Below are positions 36,029 through 46,939 of a stretch of DNA of 64,000 nucleotides, piece by piece. The translations under genes and the position numbers were made by a program. Origin of the DNA: Homalodisca vitripennis (Eukaryota; Arthropoda; Insecta; Hemiptera; Cicadellidae); NCBI RefSeq assembly GCF_021130785.1, contig NW_025777604.1, positions 1-64,000 of the forward strand, read 5' to 3'. Below the pieces are notes generated by a model. That model was given only the letters and a program-made list of their open reading frames with translations, searched no databases and was not told the DNA's origin. Each line of letters begins with the position of its first letter. Position 1 is the stretch's first letter.

Positions 36029-36515
36029 CGTTGGGCCAACGCCTGGTGGTATAATCGGCGCTCTTTTGAAAATCGTAAGATTCATTCCATTAAGGCTCGT
36101 TGGCCCAACGACCCCGTTCAAATATTATTGCTTAATATTAATTCACATTCCAATTACACCACTGACCGTTGGTCCAACGAACCTATACCTGTAAATAAAA
36201 ACTACCAGGTTCGTTGGACCAATAACCCTATATTTACAATTTAAAGAAACTAAACAAATAGGGTCGTTGTACCAACGAGCCAGTGGATTAATCGAACCTA
36301 TGTATGTTTCTAAAATGTGTCGTTGGGCCAACGACCCTCTGTTAAAATTACATTTATTCTTGAGGTTCGTTGGGCCAACGATCAGTGGAGTAATCAAACT
36401 GTCCCCAAGTAATCAATACAAGAAAGACGGGGGTTCAGGTCACAGCTTGTTCGCTAGATTGTGGTCATGTACTCTGATACGCCTCGACATTGGGTTACAT
36501 AGGGTTGGTCTAACG
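36029..36515. repeat. Array of 13-bp interrupted palindromes (CGTTGG-N-CCAACG)
   Basis: Seven close copies occur at 36,029, 36,098, 36,167, 36,212, 36,265, 36,321 and 36,368, with a decayed eighth near 36,503. Spacings are 69, 69, 45, 53, 56 and 47 bp. Near several copies is a second motif AGTGG-n-RTAATCR (for example 36,283 and 36,383), present in both orientations. Copies 4 and 5 have point changes. The core translates as WAND, WTNN or GPTN depending on strand, so open frames there are products of the repeat. It could be a protein-binding array, an end of an unknown element, or a nested foldback element. Confidence 0.8.
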
Positions 36516-37156
36516 ACGATAAAATCATCGACAATAGTGGAGGCATCGATCAAATCGATAATCACTCCACACACTCATCATCATCTGCACTTCATCGATC
36601 CTCACTCACAATTAAACGGATCAAATAGCGTCAAATACAATGCCCGGTCGGATGGCAAATCTGTAGCGATGTTACGGGCATACAGGGGAATGGTCGTTCC
36701 CTTCGACCACCCTTAATTCAAAATCGAAATAGTTTTTATTGCAGCGGCAGTATGTAAATTGTATGGCAAACGTCGAACAATAGTTCGACGCAAAAAATTA
36801 CTAGGTTGGAAATCCGGCTCGCAGTCATAGGAAAGTGGTGCTCTAATTATATATTATGACCTATCAGAGCGTTTGGTTATGCGACGAGCTCTTGCTTACG
36901 TAAGCTCACAGTACTCTTTGTATATTCGAGCCAATAAGCGTGAAGCGAGGATAGGGAAGGTGACAGTCTGCAACGCGAACCCCCACCTCCTACAAATAGC
37001 CCACCCCTCTCGTGCCTCAACCGAGTACAGACTTCTCTACAGTCCAAGCGTCACTGAACAATACAATACATTTCACTTACTTGAAGGAACGACTTACAGT
37101 AATAAAACTAAGCGCTCTCGTGAGTAGTGGAGAGGAAAGTGTGGCGCGTAGATATC
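36516..37156 (+). other. Moderately G+C-rich segment before the 69-bp satellite
   Basis: The composition is more balanced than in the flanks. It includes 'gtcgaacaatagttcgac', an inverted pair near 36,769-36,786, and a C-rich stretch (cgaacccccacctcctac) followed by 'aaatagcccacccctctc' near 36,997. It resembles a promoter or LTR-like leader, but there is no TATA box that I would defend and no matching second LTR. Confidence 0.25.
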
Positions 37157-39103
37157 ACGGTTCGAGCTAGGCCGTTCAGTCTGTAGCACTATCGAGTTAT
37201 TAAAATCACAAAAACTTCGACAGCCTAACTTAGCTCTAGGCGGCTCGGTCTGTAGCAGGAGCAAGTTATTGACATCATAAAAACTTCGACAGCCTAACTT
37301 AGCTCTAGGCGGCTCGGTCTGTAGCAGGAGCAAGTTATTGACATCATAAAAACTTCGATAGCCTAACTTAGCTCTAGGCGGCTCGGTCTGTAGCAGGAGC
37401 AAGTTATTGACATCATAAAAACTTCGACAGCCTAACTTAGCTCTAGGCGGCTCGGTCTGTAGCAGGAGCAAGTTATTGACATCATAAAAACTTCGATAGC
37501 CTAACTTAGGTCTAGGCGGCTCGGTCTGTAGCAGGAGCAAGTTATTGACATCATAAAAACTTCGACAGCCTAACTTAGCTCTTGGCAGCTCGGTCTGTAG
37601 CAGGAGCAAGTTATTGACATCATAAAAACTTCGACAGCCTAACTTAGCTCTAGGCGGCTCGGTCTGCAGCAGGTGCAAGTTATTGACATCATAAAAACTT
37701 CGACAGTCTAACTTAGCTCTAGGCGGCTTGGTCTGTAGCAGGAGCAAGTTATTGACGTCGTAAAACTTCGACAGCCTAACTTAGCTCTAGGCGGCTCAGT
37801 CTGTAGCAGGAACACGTTATTGACGTCGTACAAACTTCGAGAGCCTAACTTAGCTCTAGGCGGCTCGGTCTGTAGCAGGAACAAGTTATTGACGTCATAC
37901 AAACTCCGACAGCCTAACTTAGCTCTAGGCGGCTCGGTCTGTAGCAGGAACACGTTATTGACGTCGTACAAACTTCGAGAGCCTAACTTAGCTCTTGGCG
38001 GCTCGGTCTGTAGCAGGAACAAGTTATTGACGTCATACAAACTCCGAAAGCCTAACTTAGCTCTAGGCGGCTCGGTCTGTAGCAGGAACACGTTATTGAC
38101 GTCGTACAAACTTCGAGAGCCTAACTTAGCTCTAGGCGGCTCGGTCTGTAGCAGGAACACGTTATTGACGTCGTACAAACTTCGAGAGCCTAACTTAGCT
38201 CTAGGCGGCTCGGTCTGTAGCAGGAACACGTTATTGACGTCGTACAAACTTCGAGAGCCTAACTTAGCTCTAGGCGGCTCGGTCTGTAGCAGGAGCAAGT
38301 TATTGACATCATAAAAACTTCGACAGCCTAACTTAGCTCTAGGTGGCTCGGTCTGTAGCAGGAGCAAGTTATTGACATCATAAAAACTTCGATAGCCTAA
38401 CTTAGCTCAAGGCGGCTCGGTCTGTAGCAGGAGCAAGTTATTGACATCATTAAAACTTCGACAGCCTAACTTAGCTCTTGGCAGCTCGGTCTGTAGCAGG
38501 AGCAAGTTATTGACATCATAAAAACTTCGACAGCCTAACTTAGCTCTAGGCGGCTCGGTCTGCAGCAGGTGCAAGTTATTGACATCATAAAAACTTCGAC
38601 AGTCTAACTTAGCTCTAGGCGGCTCGGTCTGTAGCAGGAACACGTTATTGACGTCGTACAAACTTTGAGAGCCTAACTTAGCTCTTGGCGGCTCGGTCTG
38701 TAGCAGGAACAAGTTATTGACGTCATACAAACTCCGACAGCCTAACTTAGCTCTAGGCGGCTCGGTCTGTAGCAGGAACACGTTATTGACGTCGTACAAA
38801 CTTCGAGAGCCTAACTTAGCTCTAGGCGGCTCGGTCTGTAGCAGGAACACGTTATTGACGTCGTACAAACTTCGAGAGCCTAACTTAGCTCTAGGCGGCT
38901 CGGTCTGTAGCAGGAACACGTTATTGACGTCGTACAAACTTCGAGAGCCTAACTTAGCTCTAGGCGGCTCGGTCTGTAGCAGGAACACGTTATTGACGTC
39001 GTACAAACTTCGAGAGCCTAACTTAGCTCTAGGCGGCTCGGTCTGTAGCAGGAAACAAGTTATTGACGTCATACAAACTCCGACAGCCTAACTTATCTCT
39101 TTA
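37157..39103. repeat. 69-bp minisatellite, about 28 copies
   Basis: The unit 'gcctaacttagctctaggcg', 'gctcggtctgtagcagg', then a variable part, repeats with a 69-bp period. Three subtypes alternate: 'agcaagttattgacatcata', 'aacacgttattgacgtcgta' and 'aacaagttattgacgtcata'. The last contains a perfect TGACGTCA. Rare markers (cttggcagctcgg, 'ctgcagcaggtgc', 'cgacagtctaac') recur 896 bp apart (37,581 and 38,477), showing a partial higher-order repeat of 13 units less one base. Because 69 is divisible by three, minus-strand frames stay open at 37,094-37,747, 37,708-38,367 and 38,407-39,072. They repeat LLLQTEPPRAKLG...YDVNN (23 residues per unit). A plus-strand frame is open too, so coding is not established. 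Confidence 0.95.
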
Positions 39104-41023
39104 CTTTCTCACTCTCAGTATCGGTTTCCGCGCGGTTTTTGAGGGTAATTAATAAATAAAAATTGATATTGATCTTTAAAAAAACAAGTACTAATTGAAA
39201 TAGTATAGTATTTTTAGACATTACATGAAACAAAACATTTTAAAGACAAATAGCTCTTGTAAGGTTCTTAAATGGCGCCAATAGTACTAAATTTCATATC
39301 GTTTCGTTGCATTAAAGCATAGTAAAATCCTGCAATTGCTGTACGTTTTTAGGGAATTAATTTTTTACCCTATAACGCCTTTTCTCCGTTACATGCTGTA
39401 ATTTAGGTTATTCATTATAATATAGGGTTATTAATTATCAAGGTTTAAAATATTACGATTCAGTAACTATGTTATTCAACTAACCTTAATTTTAGATGGT
39501 CGGAATGTAATTCGCTGTTTTATACCCTGGAACTAATGTTTTATAATGCCCTTAAGACCCCTTATCCATGTTTTGATTGAACAGAAGCCCCGATTCGATA
39601 CATCAGGCCCTCTAAAATAGTGGGCTTTGATGCGGAAATTAAGTGTTTTAACCTTCCTCACAAATTCACGCACGTTAAATCCTAGGATCTGGGTGGATAG
39701 TTGACTGGAAGACAGTTTGACGCACCGCTTCAGAGTAGTCAGGCTGGCGCCCCAACATGCATAAACCGCATTCCTGAGTTTGTATGTTCAGGAATATTCA
39801 ACAGTTTAACTAAGCAAGTAATCTATGAGAAAGTCTTTGAACATATATCTGTAAGATTTATGTTTTCTGGCCTTAGAAAATAACGGGACAACAATTTAGA
39901 TACCAGCAATACCGCACCAAGTATTGAGGGTCCAGTACCTTTGGTTGGCTACCTCACGCATCCAGTGAGGTTCTGAAAAGCTCAGAACCTCATGTTGTGG
40001 CGGTTCACATATCTTTTGTTTTTTTCTTCGCGCCACAAATCGCTGGGGGAAAATATTAATCTTCGTGCAAGTTATCATTTCTCCCGAACTTGACCAAAAA
40101 GGTTCAGCAGCTGTGGAGGACAAGCTTGTCCATACCGGTTAAATAAAAAGTAACTGAACTACAACAAAACTAAACAGGTTAAGAATAGCTGGCATTGCTA
40201 TGTGGTTTTTTTTAACAAGCAATCCCAGGCCACTAATAAATAGACCGCAATTAACGTTTAAATTTGATATGAATTAACAATTTTAGTGTACGGAACGTGT
40301 CTTAAAAACAAGTGGTAGACACTTTTGAATATAAAAAAGCAAATTTATGAGAACACAATGTGGTGCTTAATGCAACAAATGTTGCAAAAATTAGTATTTT
40401 TGATGGTCACATGCATATTTTTTAAAATATAGTGTAGTAATTGTTAGGCCCTTTTATATAACCTAAATTTTTGTATGTTGAAAGACTGGTGGCAATTTGC
40501 AACATTCTCCCTACATAAGGAATTTTTTTTAAATATTTTAAATCAAGCATAGATATAATTTGTTATCATTTTATAATTCTTGATGAAAACATTTATTTGG
40601 CGAAAGATAGATTTAATATAAGGTAGGTATTATTTACGAGTAACTGGCTGGCACAAAAATTTGAAATTTATGACAGAAATGCTAACAATCATGAAATATT
40701 GTTAAGTGTTTCTATGGTAATCTATGTTAAATATTTAGTCAAAATTCGAAATTGAAGCGTAAACATGCTACAACTTTTAGGTCCGATTTTATTATACATA
40801 TACAGAATTCCAGCTGAGCCCAAATTGTTCTAAATTACCCTCCACAATGACTGATAGTCAGTTAAAGAATTGATAGTAGAACGTCGAGGAGTTTTACCCT
40901 ATTTTAATGGGCCAAGAAGAATGAGCCACCTCTGGTCCAAGATGTCCAGAGGTGATTGTATGGTTGCAAGCTGGAGAGTGGATTATACTAAAGGACGGGA
41001 GGATATTGAATCTTTCTTCAGCA
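39104..41023. other. No gene recognised; contains one strong hairpin
   Basis: A moderately G+C-rich stretch lies at about 39,890-40,140, holding an open minus-strand frame (39,896-40,123, with PPQHEVLSFSEPHWMREVAN). It could be a repeat or a decayed coding piece, and I do not recognise it. The rest is A+T-rich. Confidence 0.35.
39966..39992. repeat. 11-bp stem hairpin
   Basis: TGAGGTTCTGA (39,966-39,976) and TCAGAACCTCA (39,982-39,992) pair perfectly around a 5-nt loop (aaagc). There is no T-run after it on either strand, so it is not a typical terminator. Role unknown. Confidence 0.75.
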
Positions 41024-41816
41024 TAGCGCCCTGCTGGTCCCAGGCTCCATGACTGACAGCAGTGGTGAAGTCCCTCGTCTGGACACCATTCTACGTCGTA
41101 GTGCTCTGCTGATCCCAGGCTCAATGGCTGACAGTAGTCGTGAAATCCCTCGTATGGACACCATTCTTCGTCGTAACGCTCTGCTGGTCCCAGGCTCCAT
41201 GGCTGACAGCGGTCGTGAAATCCCTCGTCTGGACACCATTCATCGTCGTAGCGCTCTGCTGGTCCCAGGCTCCATGGCTGACAGCAGTCGTAAAATATCT
41301 CTTCTGGACACCATTCATCCTCGTAGCGCTCTGCTGGTCCCAGGCTCCATGGCTGACAGCAGTCGTAAAATCCTCGTCTGCACACTATTCATCGTCCTAG
41401 CGCTCTGCTGGTCCCAGGCTCCATGACTGACAGCAGTGGTGAAATCCCTCGTATGGACACCATTCTTCGTCGTAACGCTCCGCTGGTCCCAGGCTCCATG
41501 GCTGACAGCGGTCGTGAAATCCCTCGTCTGGACACCATTCATCCCTCATAGCACTCTGCTGGTCCCAGGCTCCATGACTGACAGTAGTCGTGAAATCCCT
41601 CGTTTGGACACCATTCTTCGTCGTAGCGCCCTGCTGGTCCCAGGCTCTATGGCTGACAGCAGTCGTGAAATCCCTCGTCTGGACACCATTCATCGTCGTA
41701 GAGCTCTGCTGGTCCCGGGCTCCATTGCTGACAGCAGTCGTGAAATTCCTCGTCTGGACACCATTCATCGTCGTAGCGCTCTGCTGGTCCCAGGCTCCAT
41801 GGCTGACAGCAGTGAA
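41024..41816. repeat. 75-bp minisatellite, about 10.5 copies
   Basis: The unit 'ctgctggtcccaggctccat', 'ggctgacagcagtcgtgaaa', 'tccctcgtctggacaccatt', 'catcgtcgtagcgct' repeats every 75 bp (for example 41,041 and 41,116). Copies differ by point changes and a few indels, such as the one at about 41,370. The 75-bp period keeps frames open on both strands: 25 residues per unit, with SLGPAERYDEEWCPDEGF on the minus strand and ADSSREIPRLDTIHRRSALL on the plus. None has a convincing start or non-repeat domain. Confidence 0.93.
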
Positions 41817-42880
41817 TAAATTGTTTGTGTGTCTGGATTTTGCAGTATTTATCACATATTTGCAGCTGGATTTTTCAAAATTTTATATAAAGGAGTCGTC
41901 TTAGTTTTTGTAACACGAGACTGAGGGGTGGTGGAGGGTTGATGTTCATGTATGTTTCTTTAATATTGTAAATAAAATTTGGAAAACTAATTATTGTACT
42001 ATTTTAATGCGTAACTTCTAGAAATAAAATATTGAATTAATAGAGAAATATGAAGGTTTACACAATTTTTATCAGATTGTAAGAGCAGCAATAGCCTATT
42101 TCAAATTAGAAGTATAATATCTCTTTTACACTCTTAACAAATACAGGTAAATTATTTCTTTTATTTCCGGGCACTATGTTAATCTACAGCTAATTTTGAA
42201 AGGATAATGCACAAAGCAGGGATATTTCAAACTCGTATAATTAATATATTCAACTAGCAAGGTATGAATTTAGACGTATCAAATAGCTCTCTTAAAAGCT
42301 ATTTTTTTGTACTTAAAAGTTCTGATTTCTTGTATGGTTGCGAAGTGACGCCAAAACTAATGTTCATGGCGTTTTGTTTACATTTAGTATGTCGTTGTGT
42401 TCTGCCTTTACTTTAGGGTATTCCAAAGTGTCTACCAACTCTTTTTAAAACACATTACGTTTAAGGAGAGTTACTGTAAGTGTACCTGTCAGATAAACCT
42501 TTTAATAAAATAGCAAATTCTTATCAAATTTAAACTTTGATGATTGATTGATTGATATCTCATCACTGACCTGTGATGGATGTGTTTCATAGCAAATTAA
42601 ATAGCAATGTCAGCTATATTTTAACCATTTTTATTAATCTACACACGTGTTTGTACGTTTCGTTACATTTTACTGCCATGCTCATGCGTATCTTCATCGA
42701 CTCTGAACCTTTCTGAACAAGTGATAAGAGATGACAATAATATATTATCAGATTTTTTAGTTAGTCAGTGTTGTGCCGTGTCCTTGATGACGAGTATTTG
42801 TTGTCTGTCAAATATGATGCCTTTCACAAAGAAGAGGCTTTCTCTATGTTGACGGTGATAGGGTATTGGTAAATGTTTGC
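41817..42880. other. A+T-rich, nothing recognised
   Basis: 'tgattgattgattgat' near 42,541 is the only simple repeat. The right end may contain the lost 5' part of the transposase relic that follows. Confidence 0.35.
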
Positions 42881-42882
42881 AG

Positions 42883-43635
42883 AACTACACAGCTGCTGCC
42901 GCGCTGTACGCTTAATGCAACCCGAACCGTGAACATTATTCACAAAAGGTTTAACAAACACTTGCTAGTCGTGTTCGTGAAACTAGAAATACACAACCGG
43001 ACTATAACAAAGTGAACCAGCTCGCTAGGCCTGTAAGGAATGATAACACACCAGACCTTTTGGATGCGATTCAGCTCTACCCTCACAACTCATGTAGAAG
43101 AGTTTGCTACCGATGCAGGAATTAGCCAACGACAGTCCTTAAGGACAGCAAAATGCACCCACACACCGGATTTCACCACATCAAGAATTGCATAACTACA
43201 ACCACATGAAAAGTTGTTTATCAGCCCGTGATAACATGCACGAAGATTGTTATTTAAGGTTCTATGGTGAGACAAAGCAACTTTTCGGAGTAATGGAGAA
43301 TTGAAATGTCAAAACATGAGGTTTTAAAAAGTTGGATGTCAGACGTAGGCAAACAAAGCTACCCTTAATACTTAGTGTGATAACCAAATTGTTGCCCGTT
43401 TTCTTTTTTTTCGAACACTTGCATGGACATTTGTGTAACAACTTCTCTGAAGTGGTGCTGACAAACTGTTCTAGTCAACTACCCCCCTCCTCGGATTTAA
43501 TGTCCTAAGCTACTACTTGATGGAGGCTTAAAATACTTGGCTTATGTATCAGGATCCAGGACTCGAGAAGACATGATGCAACGAATCTGGGCTGCCGTTC
43601 AATCAATAATGGAGAAGATTTCTAAAGGGCTGTAG
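42883..43635 (+). pseudogene. Decayed DDE transposase (IS630/Tc1-mariner-like group with DUF4817-type N-terminus)
   Basis: Conceptual translation gives in-frame pieces in the order expected for this insect transposon group. NYTAAAALYA, CNPNREHYSQKV and LASRVRETRN form a helix-turn-helix-like start. NDNTPDLLDAIQLYPHNSCR and PTTVLKDSKMHPHTGF match the second DNA-binding part. A degraded middle follows (LAWTFV, QLL). The C-terminal piece LDGGLKYLAYVSGSRTRED, MMQRIWAAVQSIMEKI ends at TAG 43,633-43,635. Several stops and frameshifts break it, and the catalytic acidic residues in the middle cannot be located. No terminal inverted repeats were identified. The family call rests on remembered patterns and needs a translated search. 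Confidence 0.65.
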
Positions 43636-45064
43636 AAAACTTCTGTTTCTGGTAAAACTCTGTTTGCGAAACAACGGATTACAGCTCTGACGTCTGTAAA
43701 TGAGGGTAGTTTAATAACGCCATTGTCACGCCAAAACAGTTAGAACCTAGATATATGTAGGATTAATAATTACACCGTGTAACGGAAAAATTTAAAAAGT
43801 AAAAATTCAATTCACTAAAACCCTACTCAAATACAGGAGTTCAAAACTTTGCGATGCAGAAAACGTTACGAAAATTAGTATTTTTGAACCATAAAACCGA
43901 ATTTTAAATAAAAAATATTTGCTGTTTATAAGAGCTATTTAAAAGTCGTAGTGAACAGTGTATTTAGTAAAATTTTCACTTAATATCATTCATAATTCAC
44001 TTATAAACTGTATCTACTTTTCACGAAGTTTTGACATTTGTATTACCAATATATGTTAGGTGTTTATCAGAAAGGTTCGCTATACAGGTTGAGGTAGACC
44101 ACCCTTATGCGATGTATAGCGTCTGAACCGAAAAACCTACTGTTTTAACGAAACTTCTATAGTTCGCCCCAAAGCATTCAGGGGAAAAAATTTTACACAC
44201 AAATATGCCCCAAAAGGCACTTTTAGAGGAAAGGGGTTAGGGTAATTTTAAAAGATTTTCAAATTTACAGCTTCGTCTTTTTGTAGTGCACACCGAAAGA
44301 TCTTTACAAAGTACCCCTTTCTTTAATAAAATGGAGCCTATCAGACTTTAAAATCGTTTTTCTAAGTGGTAAGTGAATTTTACTTAAAGTGCTGTACTCT
44401 CTTAATTATCATTATGTTATTCAGCTTACTACTTAGTTTGGCAACGTCATCTTGAGCCTGAGCCAACAACATTGTTACACTTCGTTTGTCCTTAATTATC
44501 CAAAAAGAGTCATTTACCCTAGAGTTCGTACATATAAATGTTGGAATTTCCTACCTTTCTTTTATTTAACAATCCGTGGAATAACTTGTCGGCTCAACGG
44601 CAGAGGAAGGCGAAGTGACTTTTTTGGAAGACAGCTCACAAAGTCTTAATTATTGCGCAATTCGTGAGGTCGAGCCACGTGTACGTCTCACTGGTCTGGC
44701 GAGGCAAGGTCACGAGGTGAGGTCATCGGCTGGGAGACGCTGGTGATATCTGAACGCTGGATGGTGGCGGAGCCGGTCTTCCTACAGAGGAAACTAGAGG
44801 CCAAGTCTCGGTGGCCATCAGGACACAATCAAACCTTATCTCTAAAAGGCTTGATTTTTACTTTGCTTTGGAAGGCGCATGCTTAACGACGGATAGCTCT
44901 TAGTTCTTTCGATTGTTAAAACATCTAATTAATTGTTAAGTGATGTTTTCCCGGAAATATAGTGTATCAGGAACTGTAAAAAGAAAGTACTAGGAATTGT
45001 AGTCATCTAAAACCAATATAGTTTTTTACTCATACACTAGCAGTTAATCGTGGCAGTTTAGAAT
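43636..45064. other. No gene recognised; G+C-rich patch at 44,640-44,830
   Basis: The patch (cgtacgtctcactggtctgg, 'gaggtcatcggctgggagac', 'ggatggtggcggagccggtc') has no long frame. It lies some 240-420 bp upstream of an RTE-like tail, so both may belong to one decayed retrotransposon. The remaining sequence is A+T-rich. Confidence 0.3.
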
Positions 45065-45165
45065 GCCGATGTAAAATTTAGAACGATCGGTAGAATAGTT
45101 GACGCGTGAAATCAATACAAACAAACAAAGACACTCTCGCGTTTATAATATTAATAGATGTTACC
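45065..45165 (+). mobile_element. RTE-like retroposon 3' tail, copy 1
   Basis: 'gaacgatcggtagaatagtt', 'gacgcgtgaaatcaatacaaac', 'ctctcgcgtttataatattaatag' matches the usual 3' end of a widespread insect non-LTR (RTE-like) group. Only the tail remains. Confidence 0.45.
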
Positions 45166-45524
45166 CGTACCTTCCCCTGCAATTTTTAAATTAGGCTTTA
45201 GTATACTTAGTCAAAGCATTATATTACGATATATGATATCAATTCAATTTATAATGTGATATAAACGTAATTAAGCATACGATCAGGTACATATTATTCT
45301 ACAGTTCATAGTTAGACGATCAGAAGTTAAGAACTAACTCTAATATTACGTTTTGCGAGTATAGGAGCATTTCTAGTTAAAAATTATTTATATATCCGAC
45401 ACCACAGCTGAGTTTTCCTTGTTCTCCTGATTAAGAATATTTATAAATAAGTCTCAAAACGTACTTTGGGTAAAAAAAAAACCACTTAGTTCCAGCTCCT
45501 TTAATTTACTTAAGGTTTAATATA

Positions 45525-45620
45525 TTTATTTATTTATTTATTTCAACGGTACAACACCAATTTTACAAATATTACAAGTAGATCTGAATGAAACCAACAA
45601 TAGATGATAAGTATGTTTTA
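45525..45620 (-). mobile_element. Possible non-LTR retrotransposon tail
   Basis: On the minus strand 'ggtgttgtaccgttg' runs into 'aaataaataaataaataaat', a common LINE tail form. It is too short for family assignment. Confidence 0.35.
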
Positions 45621-46269
45621 CGGTGCCAAATTTGAGTTTGCTTTATTCATTCAATCAAGTATATAAATCAGGATATATGGGTGTGTGTAGATTTAGGAAT
45701 CCTACTTGTGTCAAAAAGTGTTGACTTCCGGTCTAAGATATTTCAAGTGCCTTAGTGGAATATACCCCGTTGTCCTGATAAATAGAATATATGTAAAGAC
45801 TAAGGATTGAGAAGCCAACTTCTGTCTACTTACGTCTCTTGCAATCTTCTTTCGATCAAATATGTATCCAGTGCCATATTCGAGTTTGCCTTTTTGTCAC
45901 GAAGTAAAAAACACACACATACTTTTGCCTCCGGTCAAAAGTATCTAGTCCCGGTATAAGGAAGAAATCCTTAGGAGGCTTATGTAACAGTTTCAGTAAT
46001 CATTTATTGTCTTGTTTTTCGGACTGTAGTGAAGTCAGCCAGTCTGGAGTGTCTAAACATTCTTGTACATAAACATTCATAGTTATTATAAAACATAAAA
46101 TTATTCCTAAATTAATGGTTAAATTTAAACATATGATTGCACTGAACAAATCAACAAATCGACACAAATAGATGATTACTTTTAACAAGATCTTTCTATT
46201 AAAATTTTGTAATTTTAGAGGCTGATGGATCTTTTGCTATTTTAGAGACCAGTGGGATTTTAGAAATAA

Positions 46270-46414
46270 TAATAGTTCTATATTCGTCCCCGTGAACCTA
46301 AGAAATGTCAACGCAAAGTTTCAGTACAATCGGTTAAATAGTTTATGCGTGAAAGCTAAACAAACAAGCAAATGCACTTTCGAATTTATAATTTTTTTAG
46401 GGTTAGGGTTAGGA
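46270..46414 (+). mobile_element. RTE-like retroposon 3' tail, copy 2
   Basis: 'agtttcagtacaatcgg', 'ttaaatagtttatgcgtgaaag', 'aacaagcaaatgcactttcg' and 'aatttataat' parallel copy 1 at 45,065. It ends in T7 and a short TTAGGG-like triplet (46,397-46,413). Confidence 0.45.
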
Positions 46415-46939
46415 TTTCCTTTTAATGGAAACATCATAATTATAATATAGTAACAAGATAAACTATAAACTCATAACAAGATGCATATTTTAACCAGTAA
46501 CAAGATAAAAAAAAATAACAGAACGATAGGTAAAAAATAACAAGTAGGTTCCCCATCAAACCTTAATTGGTTATGTATAAAAAGGAACAAATTTTTATTT
46601 TGACATAAGTGAATATCGATGTATTGAATATAACAGGTCAAGTACTAGAACAAGGAAGTAATACAATATAAAAGAGAGGCCATATTGATTGAATCTCACT
46701 TCACTAAACACTTCACAAACTTGTTTTTCGAATGAGACTAGAGATACGCCAAAGAAGTCGATCTCAGAAAACACCAGATTTTTCTCTCTCTCCAACTTCT
46801 ACAGAACGCTATTTTAAATGCATAACCACTCAAAAATAGATTTGTATCGCGTACTGCAAGCGATTTATGTATCATATTCTGGTACACAAATAAAAACTCA
46901 GCGCTTTCGACCATTATATCTCGCAAGTTATAATAGTTT

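Noticed and set aside
36029..36380. CRISPR array (regularly spaced palindromic repeats)
   Set aside because: The repeats are only 13 bp, spacing varies from 45 to 69 bp, orientation-related motifs lie in the spacers, and the sequence is eukaryotic with no cas genes.
36143..36716. Open frames of 73-149 codons around the palindromes
   Set aside because: They repeat WAND, WTNN or GPTN only because the palindrome is translated on both strands. No independent domain is present.
46397..46413. TTAGGGTTAGGGTTAGG, telomere-like repeat
   Set aside because: Fewer than three full units, directly after a retroposon tail. Most insects use TTAGG. It is not evidence for a telomere or a telomere insertion.
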